Counted from the first letter of the stretch, positions 1 through 4,572 are shown. The stretch is 5,321 nt of DNA from an uncultured Nitrosotalea sp. (GCA_946478655.1 CAMLDG010000041.1:1-5321), one strand, 5' to 3'. Made by a program: numbers and translations. The notes: generated by a model not told the origin, from the sequence alone.

Positions 1-267
1 GCAATTTATGCATATTTGCAAAAACCCGTCGAGATTACCATGATAAATCCAATAAACGCTGACGTGAAAAATTATCTCTTGAAAAAATTCATCCCTGAGG
101 CAATCCTTGTCATGGTTTCAAAAAAAGAAGATCTTGAATCTCTAAAAGGTTTCCAGTTCTTTGCAGGAAAAGATTTTGATGCTACTAAAACTAAGGTCTA
201 CGTCTGCAGAGATTTTACGTGTTCACTACCTCTTGAGACTGTAACCGAAATTGAAAAATTGGTCTAG
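1..267 (+). CDS. YyaL/SPATA20-type thioredoxin-domain protein (DUF255), C-terminal fragment
   Basis: This is the 3' end of a gene that starts left of the window; the frame is open from base 1 and gives 88 residues before TAG at 265-267. The tail has the pattern YVCRDFTCSLP followed by a short acidic helix. This matches the end of the YyaL/SPATA20 family, whose members finish with a VC-x4-C-x2-P signature (fragment Cys69 and Cys74 here). Full-length members are usually about 650-700 aa: an N-terminal thioredoxin-like DUF255 domain and a six-hairpin glycosidase-like region. Only the distal end is visible, so the catalytic parts cannot be checked. The biochemical role of the family is poorly known; a redox or carbohydrate-related role is generally suggested. 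The TTG at 16 and ATG at 40 are internal codons, not starts. The stop overlaps that of the opposing gene within CTAG at 264-267. Family assignment is fairly confident, function is not. Confidence 0.8.
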   Translation, partial: AIYAYLQKPVEITMINPINADVKNYLLKKFIPEAILVMVSKKEDLESLKGFQFFAGKDFDATKTKVYVCRDFTCSLPLETVTEIEKLV

Positions 268-584
268 ATCTTTTTTATGTTTATTTCTAGTCTCTGACCT
301 ACTGCCGGGCTGCCCATTCTCTCGTACCTACGTTTTGGCATGGTAATCGTAATCGATGTTTGAGCATAGCTCTTGATTGCAATGGTTGGCTGGGCCTGAA
401 GTATTGCCTCTATGAATGGAGCAATTTGGTCTCGTAATTCTGGGTCTAGTTTCTTGTTTATTGCCTCAAGCATGAGCTGTTTTTGTGAGACCGGCTCTGT
501 CTGGACATCTTCTGTAAGTGTCAATTGGACTGTCTGACCGTTGTCAACTAGTTGTTGGATCTGATAATGGATTAACTCTGACAT
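264..584 (-). CDS. Conserved-looking 106-aa protein of unknown function (possible Arcadin-1-like)
   Basis: An ATG (584) start gives a 106-aa soluble protein without cysteines, signal peptide or membrane segment. Residues 1-30 look beta-strand rich (HYQIQQLVDNGQTVQLTL). Residues 34-65 look helical and are followed by another beta-rich part (TIAIKSYAQTSITITM). The end, from RRYERMGSPAVGQRLEI onward, resembles the 'x-Y-x-x-L-G-x-P-x-V-G-D-x-I-E-I-x-I' close of Arcadin-1-type proteins, small partners of crenactin in the archaeal cytoskeleton. That match is from memory of the pattern only and is weak; treat the protein as unknown unless a profile search supports it. A TATA-like box centred about 27 nt before the ATG suggests a leaderless, separately transcribed gene. 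Its TAG is shared with the opposite-strand stop in CTAG at 264-267. Confidence 0.85.
   Translation of the reverse strand: MSELIHYQIQQLVDNGQTVQLTLTEDVQTEPVSQKQLMLEAINKKLDPELRDQIAPFIEAILQAQPTIAIKSYAQTSITITMPKRRYERMGSPAVGQRLEINIKKI
271..276 (+). terminator. Poly-T terminator after the DUF255 gene
   Basis: Six T residues begin 4 nt after the TAG of the upstream gene, with further T-rich sequence to about 287. Archaeal transcription commonly ends at such U-tracts without a hairpin. The tract lies inside the 3' coding end of the opposing 106-aa gene, so the two convergent transcripts probably overlap. Confidence 0.4.
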
Positions 585-607
585 TGAATTATCGTTGAAA
601 ATCTTGC

Positions 608-620
608 AATTTAACTTTTC
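608..620 (-). promoter_or_regulatory. TATA-like promoter of the 106-aa gene
   Basis: Read on the minus strand the sequence is GAAAAGTTAAATT. The TTAAATT part is centred 27 nt before the A of the ATG at 584, and the purine-rich GAAAA before it fits a BRE. This spacing puts transcription initiation at or next to the start codon. The 60-nt gap to the protease stop at 645 holds nothing else I recognise. Confidence 0.45.
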
Positions 621-644
621 ACAAAGATCATCTTGTTTTCTATC

Positions 645-2018
645 TCAAGGCTGGTTGATTCTATTGTCTGCCAAATATTGGAGTCCGCTGACAAACTCCT
701 TGTCTGACATCTCACCTGCTGACCATAACCATGCGTCTGTTTTTACCCAATCTGGAATCTTGCCAGAGTGAGTGACACTTGGTTGACTGGATGGAATCTT
801 TACTGTACCTTGATTTATCAAAAACTGTAGTCCACTAGTAAATTCATCATCTGAGATTGTACCCTGAGACCACCATTTTGCATTATTTTTCATCCATGTT
901 GGAATCTGTAATATGGTGTTGGCTTTTTGACTCGAGTTATCTGGTTTCACACTTGGGGTTTCTACGATAAAACTTGTAAAATCAAAATCTCCCGTTGTTG
1001 GATTGATAAGCTCCGCAGTATATTTTCCATTTTTTTGATACTTGTCACCTGACAATATTGTAGAATTTGATCCAGAAACTCCAAAGTTGTCTATCATTGT
1101 ATTGTTGGAGTCAATCACGAGAATCTCAGCAAATGATTTTTCCCCAAGCCCAATGGTGTTTATGTCCAGTATGATGTCCTCGCCTGGCTGGTATACTTTC
1201 TTGTCTGTGTTTAATTGGTGAGTCATCTGAAGTTTTGAACCTACCTGATTGTCAAATCCTCTGTCTCCGTATATCGATTTGATCTGTGCAATGTCAAGTG
1301 ATGTAATGTCGTAATGTTTCACACCAAGAACTGTTACAGTATCAATCATGATTGATGGCATGTCTTCTAGCCCGTTGATTATATTGTGTAGCCTATCACT
1401 TGGTACAATGTAATGTCCCAATCCAAATGAATGTCCAATCTCATGTCTGATTGTAGAATCTAACTGGGTGCTTGTTGCTACAAGTCCAGTGTAATACGGC
1501 ATGTCTACATAGGTATAGTATTCTTGGTTGTCCTGGAACCACTCTTTTTTGACCCAGTTTGGCTGGACATCTGAATAGTAAATTTCAATATCCGTTTTAC
1601 CTGTCTCAAAATTTGGAATTGTTACACCCGTTGCAATGAATCCACTTGGGTCTTTTTGTGGTTCTGGATAATAGTTTATTGTTATGTCACATTTTGTATA
1701 GTCAAAATTATTTTTCTCTGAGTTTGAAACCTTGACTAGATTGATGTTCCAAACTGGGTGCTTTCCCAAACCTTGGTTAAGCTTTGTCTTCCAGTCAATT
1801 ACTGCATATTCTGTTTCATCAAGAAGTTGTTTTCCAATAGTTGGAAATTTTGGATTTGGTTGTGGTTCTATGGCGCAAATTGTTGGGCTGTGCTGAACCC
1901 TAATTGGCATCTGTAGAAAATAGCCTGTAGCAAAGGCAGAGTTTGAAAAGACCAGACCTACAAAAACAATGATAGCGACGACTAGAATTGCCTTTTTCAA
2001 AGTGTCATACCTTGGCAT
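645..2018 (-). CDS. Secreted matrixin-like zinc metalloprotease with C-terminal Trp-rich repeats
   Basis: This encodes a probable secreted or surface-attached zinc endopeptidase of the metzincin/M10 type, 457 aa from ATG 2018 (a TTG lies one codon upstream at 2021). Residues 9-28 form a hydrophobic signal segment after basic residues, with an AFA cleavage site near residue 30. The zinc site is HEIGHSFGLGH at 192-202 (ligands His192, His196 and His202; catalytic Glu193), and PSIM with Met224 is a plausible Met-turn. Two cysteines (48 and 110) may form a disulfide in the catalytic region. Residues about 267-353 look like a beta-sandwich (KVYQPGEDIILDI, then a YTAEL strand and a FIVE end), as in MG2/Ig-like domains of archaeal surface proteins. 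Two repeats follow, at about 372-409 and 421-453, of the form IPxWxK-x3-A-x-W-S-x-G-x(I/M)-S-D-x-E-F-x-S-G-L-Q. The gene overlaps the 93-aa gene by 14 nt and has no evident Shine-Dalgarno, so translation is probably coupled. The target protein is unknown. Confidence 0.9.
   Translation of the reverse strand: MPRYDTLKKAILVVAIIVFVGLVFSNSAFATGYFLQMPIRVQHSPTICAIEPQPNPKFPTIGKQLLDETEYAVIDWKTKLNQGLGKHPVWNINLVKVSNSEKNNFDYTKCDITINYYPEPQKDPSGFIATGVTIPNFETGKTDIEIYYSDVQPNWVKKEWFQDNQEYYTYVDMPYYTGLVATSTQLDSTIRHEIGHSFGLGHYIVPSDRLHNIINGLEDMPSIMIDTVTVLGVKHYDITSLDIAQIKSIYGDRGFDNQVGSKLQMTHQLNTDKKVYQPGEDIILDINTIGLGEKSFAEILVIDSNNTMIDNFGVSGSNSTILSGDKYQKNGKYTAELINPTTGDFDFTSFIVETPSVKPDNSSQKANTILQIPTWMKNNAKWWSQGTISDDEFTSGLQFLINQGTVKIPSSQPSVTHSGKIPDWVKTDAWLWSAGEMSDKEFVSGLQYLADNRINQP
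648..905 (-). repeat. Two Trp-rich C-terminal protein repeats in the metalloprotease
   Basis: Two copies of a roughly 35-residue unit are encoded at about 792-905 and 648-758, separated by a Ser/Pro-rich linker. Shared positions include IP-x-W, a Trp pair or W-L-W, a Gly, S-D-x-E-F, S-G-L-Q and a closing hydrophobic L-containing helix. The unit resembles a SHOCT-like short helical hairpin. I know the same type of unit as a common C-terminal module on secreted thaumarchaeal proteins; its role (surface tethering or protein contact) is inferred. Confidence 0.75.
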
Positions 2019-2286
2019 CAAGTATGCTGCGTTTTATCTGGACTGCCCTTGCTTTGATCATCTGGGTAAACTCTTGTGTGTCCTCAAGTGCTGGTTTTTG
2101 TTTTTGGTTTTGGTATGCTTGGAGAAATCCTGAATAGATACAGCCAACTATGATTCCAAACGCGTTTGCGTCCACATCCTTGATTTCATCAGAATATGTC
2201 ATGGCAAGCTGTTTGTATGAGGCAGCCTCGCTGATATAGTAATCAATTAGACTATCGATGAATGTCTTTGTTGTACTTGGAATCAC
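2005..2286 (-). CDS. 93-aa helical protein of unknown function, upstream of the metalloprotease
   Basis: GTG (2286) starts a 93-aa, mainly alpha-helical protein without signal peptide. An in-frame TAG only two codons upstream (2290-2292) rules out a longer product, and no ATG occurs in the first 28 codons. A TTATAAA-type box centred 26.5 nt upstream independently supports the GTG. Residues 5-32 form an amphipathic helix with aromatic residues (FIDSLIDYYISEAASYKQL). Residues 41-60 are more hydrophobic with one Cys (FGIIVGCIYSGFLQAYQ), and the end is rich in Gln, Lys and Arg. I do not recognise the family. It shares a promoter and a 14-nt overlap with the protease gene, so it may assist or regulate the protease, although it lacks an export signal. 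Co-expression is well supported; function is unknown. Confidence 0.8.
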   Translation of the reverse strand: MIPSTTKTFIDSLIDYYISEAASYKQLAMTYSDEIKDVDANAFGIIVGCIYSGFLQAYQNQKQKPALEDTQEFTQMIKARAVQIKRSILDAKV

Positions 2287-2308
2287 GAACTAGATTTTCC
2301 CTGCATTG

Positions 2309-2316
2309 TTTATAAT
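2309..2316 (-). promoter_or_regulatory. TATA box of the 93-aa/metalloprotease operon
   Basis: The minus strand reads ATTATAAA, the best TATA match in the window, centred 26.5 nt before the GTG at 2286. The normal archaeal distance from box to start site places initiation on the GTG itself, giving a leaderless mRNA for both genes of the unit. Confidence 0.55.
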
Positions 2317-2370
2317 GTTTGATTTTTGGAATTTCCAGTCTTGGATCTGTTGTAATTAGAGCAGTTGCAA

Positions 2371-2378
2371 ACTAAAAT
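2371..2378 (+). promoter_or_regulatory. Possible TATA-like box of the small-protein operon
   Basis: ACTAAAAT lies centred about 46 nt before the ATG at 2421. Initiation about 26 nt downstream would be near 2401 and leave a 20-nt leader containing the Shine-Dalgarno. The box is a weaker match than the minus-strand ones, and the 2287-2420 gap is a divergent promoter region. Confidence 0.3.
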
Positions 2379-2410
2379 TGACCACATGCATTTTTGAAGA
2401 GTTAACTCAA

Positions 2411-2415
2411 GAGGT
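2411..2415 (+). promoter_or_regulatory. Shine-Dalgarno GAGGT before the 47-aa gene
   Basis: GAGGT lies 5 nt before ATG 2421. It is the only well-placed Shine-Dalgarno that I can find before a first gene in this window, and it fixes the start of an otherwise easily missed 47-aa gene. Confidence 0.6.
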
Positions 2416-2420
2416 CCATC

Positions 2421-2564
2421 ATGCCAATCGAAGTAAACAGAGTAAACAAGGAATGCCCAAAGTGTAAGAATCCTACTATATTTAACACTGGAAAAGAGTA
2501 CTTTTGTGGCAAGTGTCTTGCAACACTGAAGATAAATCAGGTAGCAGAAAAAATTACTGCATAG
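2421..2564 (+). CDS. 47-aa zinc-ribbon protein
   Basis: This short gene runs from ATG 2421 to TAG 2562-2564. It encodes two cysteine pairs, CPKC at residues 12-15 and CGKC at 29-32, separated by 13 residues. This is the layout of a small treble-clef or rubredoxin-like zinc ribbon that binds one zinc through four Cys. The whole protein is little more than the ribbon plus a short C-terminal helix ending in KITA. A GAGGT Shine-Dalgarno 5 nt upstream and an in-frame stop at 2403-2405 fix the start. It is first in a tight plus-strand operon; the next gene begins 4 nt after the stop. Such proteins in archaea often bind nucleic acid or act as subunits of larger machines, but nothing here tells which. 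The exact family is not recognised; a real gene is likely because of the Cys pattern, the Shine-Dalgarno and the operon position. Confidence 0.75.
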   Translation: MPIEVNRVNKECPKCKNPTIFNTGKEYFCGKCLATLKINQVAEKITA

Positions 2565-2568
2565 TATC

Positions 2569-2754
2569 ATGTGGACAATTGATTTAGAAGACGAATATTT
2601 CAAGATCTACGATGACCGCAAAACACTTGCGGGTTATTTTGCCCCCGAATATGGCGACATTCAACCGGAGGACAAGGCACACCAAGTCATACAGGATATG
2701 ATAAAAAACCATGATCCGATAAAAGGCGGATACATGAAGATGGTAAGGAGATGA
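2569..2754 (+). CDS. 61-aa protein of unknown function, second gene of small-protein operon
   Basis: ATG 2569 begins 4 nt after the stop of the zinc-ribbon gene and has no Shine-Dalgarno, so translation is probably coupled to it. The product is small, soluble and rich in charged and aromatic residues. An acidic N-terminal half (WTIDLEDEYFKIYDD) leads to a predicted helix at about 34-46 (KAHQVIQDMIKNH), and the end is basic (YMKMVRR). There are no Cys, signal peptide or membrane segment. Its TGA overlaps the ATG of the next gene as ATGA. I do not recognise the family. The tight packing suggests that its product works with the zinc ribbon and the 80-aa protein, which is an inference from context only. 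Confidence 0.75.
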   Translation: MWTIDLEDEYFKIYDDRKTLAGYFAPEYGDIQPEDKAHQVIQDMIKNHDPIKGGYMKMVRR

Positions 2755-2993
2755 GTCTTGATTATGTTGAACAACAACTTCGTGAGGTTCACAACAGAAT
2801 ACTTGCCTGGAAAAATATGCTTACTGAAAAAGGGATTGAACATCATAAAATTTTGATATCACACACAGATCATGACATGCTAAGCATTACGCTTGGAATA
2901 ATTTTTCCATCTCCTGTCCCACTTGAGAAAAAAGAGATACTTGGTAATCTGGGAAGCATCCTAGATTTTGCGCATCAAAAAGGTCTATTGTGA
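2751..2993 (+). CDS. 80-aa protein of unknown function, third gene of small-protein operon
   Basis: The start ATG overlaps the previous stop as ATGA at 2751-2754. The 80-aa product begins with an amphipathic helix (residues 4-26, DYVEQQLREVHNRILAWKNML). A beta-like middle with several His follows (HHKILISHTDHDMLSITLGIIF), then PSPVPLEKKE and a last helix to residue 80. The His and Asp residues at 31-42 (HHKILISHTDHD) could bind metal, but their spacing matches no motif I know. AAGGAG at 2745-2750 touches the ATG directly, too close for normal use, so the start probably relies on termination-reinitiation. The 3' end overlaps the opposing 169-aa gene by 9 nt. The family is not recognised. Confidence 0.75.
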   Translation: MSLDYVEQQLREVHNRILAWKNMLTEKGIEHHKILISHTDHDMLSITLGIIFPSPVPLEKKEILGNLGSILDFAHQKGLL

Positions 2994-3494
2994 GCCACTA
3001 GATTTGGCAGTCTGGTAAGATTGGAGGGCGTTCATCTCATACTGGAATGATTGTTGTAGCAACTGGTCTGACTTTGCGCTTGTTGCATTGTTGCCTGTCA
3101 CTATCCACTCTCTTAGGGTTTCGTCGCTTTGAAGTTGTGTTTGGGTTGACAGTATGAATAGCTGCAACGACGGTCTGAACAATTCTGGAGCTTTTAGGTC
3201 TTCATAGCGTGGAAGTATATTTTTGACTGCTAGTATGTGGGCATCAGTTATCTTTAACATCTGGTCTTTTGAAATCTGTCCGTTCTTGTATTGTGTAAGA
3301 TTTTGATCAAAACTCTGAGTTTCATTTTTTAGGTCTGATTGAATTTGTGCCAGTTGGTCTCCAAATCTCTGACCTGAAAGAGTAGTCTGGTCAAGGTAAT
3401 AGTTGACAAGTATCACAATTACCACTATGGCTATTCCTGAACCTATTGCAATTGGCATGGTGTGACTTTTACCTGGAGCCTTTTTTCGTCTCAC
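2985..3494 (-). CDS. Membrane-anchored 169-aa extracytoplasmic helical protein, unknown function
   Basis: GTG (3494) starts a 169-aa protein. Residues 1-11 are strongly basic (MRRKKAPGKS) and 14-34 form one hydrophobic helix, so it is probably a signal anchor with the rest outside the membrane. Residues about 42-165 are helical and rich in Gln, Asp and Ser. They include two recognisable blocks, LPRYEDLKAPELFRPSL (94-110) and LQSDETLREWIVTGN (121-135), which look like conserved family blocks of a thaumarchaeal protein I cannot name. Three N-x-T sequons (57, 65 and 136) could be glycosylated. The segment YKNGQISKDQML (69-80) faintly recalls the short-hairpin motif in the nearby protease repeats. 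An A/T box 26.5 nt upstream supports the GTG; the in-frame ATG at residue 13 would remove the basic anchor. A structural or sensory role at the surface is possible but unproved. Confidence 0.85.
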   Translation of the reverse strand: MRRKKAPGKSHTMPIAIGSGIAIVVIVILVNYYLDQTTLSGQRFGDQLAQIQSDLKNETQSFDQNLTQYKNGQISKDQMLKITDAHILAVKNILPRYEDLKAPELFRPSLQLFILSTQTQLQSDETLREWIVTGNNATSAKSDQLLQQSFQYEMNALQSYQTAKSSGSQ

Positions 3495-3516
3495 AACAAA
3501 GCCAATAATTAATCTG

Positions 3517-3524
3517 AAATAAAT
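3517..3524 (-). promoter_or_regulatory. TATA-like box of the 169-aa membrane protein gene
   Basis: The minus strand reads ATTTATTT, centred 26.5 nt before the GTG at 3494. This predicts a leaderless transcript that begins at the GTG. The box lies in the 51-nt gap after the winged-helix gene, just past a T-tract that could end that gene's transcript. Confidence 0.45.
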
Positions 3525-3535
3525 CTATTTGACAC

Positions 3536-3540
3536 AAAAA
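3536..3540 (-). terminator. Poly-T terminator after the winged-helix gene
   Basis: On the minus strand a TTTTT tract begins 5 nt after the TAA of the winged-helix gene and is followed by another A/T-rich stretch. There is no hairpin, consistent with archaeal U-tract termination. It sits directly upstream of the next promoter. Confidence 0.4.
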
Positions 3541-3545
3541 TAGTC

Positions 3546-3830
3546 TTACGTTCTAAACAACTGGCTAATCTCTACGCCATTGTTATCCATATCAAGAAGC
3601 TCTGCAATTTTTTTATAATATTCTATAAACTGATCCCCCTTCTTGGTCAATTTGTAACGTAGTGTCTTCTTGTTGTATTTTACAAGTCCTTTGTCTTGTA
3701 GTATCTGGAGATAATTTACCAACAGCGTGTATGATAAAAACGCCTTGTACATTATCTGAGTTTTTGATGCACCTGATCTTGTAATCTCTAAAATTGCTTT
3801 TACAATGTCAACATGTTCTCTATATTTCAT
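3546..3830 (-). CDS. Winged-helix DNA-binding protein (HTH_45-type)
   Basis: This is a small winged-helix transcription-regulator-like protein, 94 aa from ATG 3830. The helix YREHVDIVKAILEI begins at residue 3. It is followed by GASKTQIMYKAFLSY with helix 2 and the start of the recognition helix, then LVNYLQILQDKGLV. The wing comes next (YNKKTLRYKLTKKG), and the C-terminal helix QFIEYYKKIAELL could dimerise. This order matches archaeal HTH_45 proteins of about 90-100 aa. The frame stays open upstream to an ATG at 3923 (125 aa), and another ATG lies at 3845. The shorter start is preferred because the family begins just before this helix and the extra 31 residues are untypical. A perfect inverted repeat with an A/T box lies 24-44 nt upstream of ATG 3830, suggesting autoregulation. 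Targets and ligand are unknown. Confidence 0.85.
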   Translation of the reverse strand: MKYREHVDIVKAILEITRSGASKTQIMYKAFLSYTLLVNYLQILQDKGLVKYNKKTLRYKLTKKGDQFIEYYKKIAELLDMDNNGVEISQLFRT

Positions 3831-3853
3831 AATGTGTTTGTCCATATCCTTGT

Positions 3854-3874
3854 TGCATTTTAAAATAAAATGCA
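3854..3874 (-). promoter_or_regulatory. 8-bp inverted repeat overlapping a TATA-like box before the winged-helix gene
   Basis: TGCATTTT and AAAATGCA form perfect 8-bp arms around a 5-nt AAAAT centre. On the minus strand the A/T core (3862-3870) is centred about 36 nt before ATG 3830. If it is the TATA box, the leader would be about 10 nt. A dyad of 21 bp over the promoter is a fitting site for a winged-helix dimer, so it may be the gene's own operator. Confidence 0.45.
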
Positions 3875-3899
3875 TGACTGTACCAGAATTCCACAGTAG

Positions 3900-3917
3900 T
3901 ATATGGTGATACATATA
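3900..3917 (-). promoter_or_regulatory. Second A/T-rich dyad, possible alternative promoter
   Basis: TATATG and CATATA form 6-bp arms with a 6-nt spacer. The minus-strand ATATATGTAT sequence here is also TATA-like and would start transcription near 3889, giving a leader of about 59 nt before ATG 3830. This competes with the box inside the 3854-3874 dyad; sequence alone does not decide between them. Confidence 0.25.
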
Positions 3918-3921
3918 TTTC

Positions 3922-3947
3922 AAATTTGATGATTTCCTATCAAATTT
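3922..3947 (-). repeat. 9-bp inverted repeat after the YdjM-like gene, possible hairpin or operator
   Basis: AAATTTGAT and ATCAAATTT are perfect 9-bp arms with an 8-nt loop, beginning 12 nt past the stop of the membrane hydrolase gene on the minus strand. As RNA it would form an A/U-rich stem-loop at that transcript's 3' end, without a U-tract. As DNA it could be a distal operator of the winged-helix gene. Confidence 0.4.
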
Positions 3948-3959
3948 TCTAGTTGAATC

Positions 3960-4547
3960 TTATCGAACAAATGTAGTTGAGGTTGACTCTTTTTTTGTGA
4001 CAAGAAAACTAACAACCCCAATTATTGCAATTGCAGCAATCTCAAACAATATCCAGTCTTCTCTTGGAAATTCAATTATCTTGTTTACAAAAGGAGTCAA
4101 GATTGGAAATCCGTATTCTGTTGAAAATATGTCATATGATATGTGAGTAAGTATGCTTGTTCCAACTATGGCTCCTAGACGATAGTCGTTTCTACGAAAG
4201 AGAACCATTAGAACAATCACAGCAACGATTGCAAATGTGATGGAATGACCCATTCTTGGAATTCCCTCGACATGTAAAAGGCCAATCAGATGATCCGCGT
4301 CTATTAGAACTGCAAGAAATCCTCCTCGAAATATGTATCTGACTATGAGTGTTACTAGGGCTGCAACAACACCCCATGCAAAATGCCCTGTGATCTCTTT
4401 CAAGTTTAGACTGCCGTGCTCTATCGGATTTGTCAAAACAGTCTTGTCTGGTAATGCTGTGCTGACAAGTGAGAAACCTGCAGCCAAGGAACAATAAACA
4501 GCAGAGACTAGTATTACAAACAAGACATCCTTTTTTTCTAGTTTCAA
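3960..4547 (-). CDS. YdjM-type membrane-bound metal-dependent hydrolase
   Basis: This 195-aa integral membrane protein matches the YdjM family (annotated as membrane-bound metal-dependent hydrolases, LexA-regulated in E. coli). About five hydrophobic segments lie at 8-30, 54-73, 101-117, 124-137 and 166-184. The putative metal-binding residues appear in family order: His55 in ITGH, DADH at 83-86, RMGHS with His101, and THISYD with His135 and Asp139. The core set is therefore intact. The substrate is unknown for the family; a phospholipid-related role has been proposed for relatives. The start is TTG (4547), directly preceded by an in-frame TAA. No in-frame ATG occurs before residue 99, so TTG is well supported, with an ATAAGTAA box about 29 nt upstream. 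The C-terminus ends in a Ser/Thr-rich tail. No neighbour suggests a pathway. Confidence 0.9.
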   Translation of the reverse strand: MKLEKKDVLFVILVSAVYCSLAAGFSLVSTALPDKTVLTNPIEHGSLNLKEITGHFAWGVVAALVTLIVRYIFRGGFLAVLIDADHLIGLLHVEGIPRMGHSITFAIVAVIVLMVLFRRNDYRLGAIVGTSILTHISYDIFSTEYGFPILTPFVNKIIEFPREDWILFEIAAIAIIGVVSFLVTKKESTSTTFVR

Positions 4548-4572
4548 TTATTGGTAAATGAAAAATGTTTGG

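Noticed and set aside
16..42. TTG at 16 or ATG at 40 as the start of a short plus-strand gene
   Set aside because: The frame is open to base 1 and the tail matches the end of a much longer DUF255-family protein, so these codons are internal.
648..905. Recent tandem duplication at DNA level behind the protease repeats
   Set aside because: The two units match at key amino acids but differ widely in bases, so they are old protein repeats, not a recent DNA duplication.
2006..2008. ATG at 2008-2006 overlapping the 93-aa stop as ATGA, as the protease start
   Set aside because: It is out of frame with the protease. The in-frame starts are ATG 2018 and TTG 2021.
2310..2603. 97-codon minus-strand open frame rich in Cys, Phe and Tyr
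   Set aside because: It covers the divergent promoter region and the zinc-ribbon gene in antisense, has low-complexity unlikely composition, and lacks a convincing promoter. The plus-strand zinc ribbon with Shine-Dalgarno explains the region better.
2661..2846. 61-codon minus-strand open frame
   Set aside because: It is antisense to the 61-aa and 80-aa operon genes, with no start signal and an untypical protein.
3831..3923. N-terminal extension of the winged-helix protein from ATG 3923
   Set aside because: The 31 extra residues do not fit the family. The stretch contains the 3854-3874 dyad and A/T boxes expected of a promoter.
4192..4494. 100-codon minus-strand frame rich in Cys, Ser and Arg
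   Set aside because: It lies entirely within the YdjM-like gene in another frame of the same strand; the family motifs are in the longer frame.
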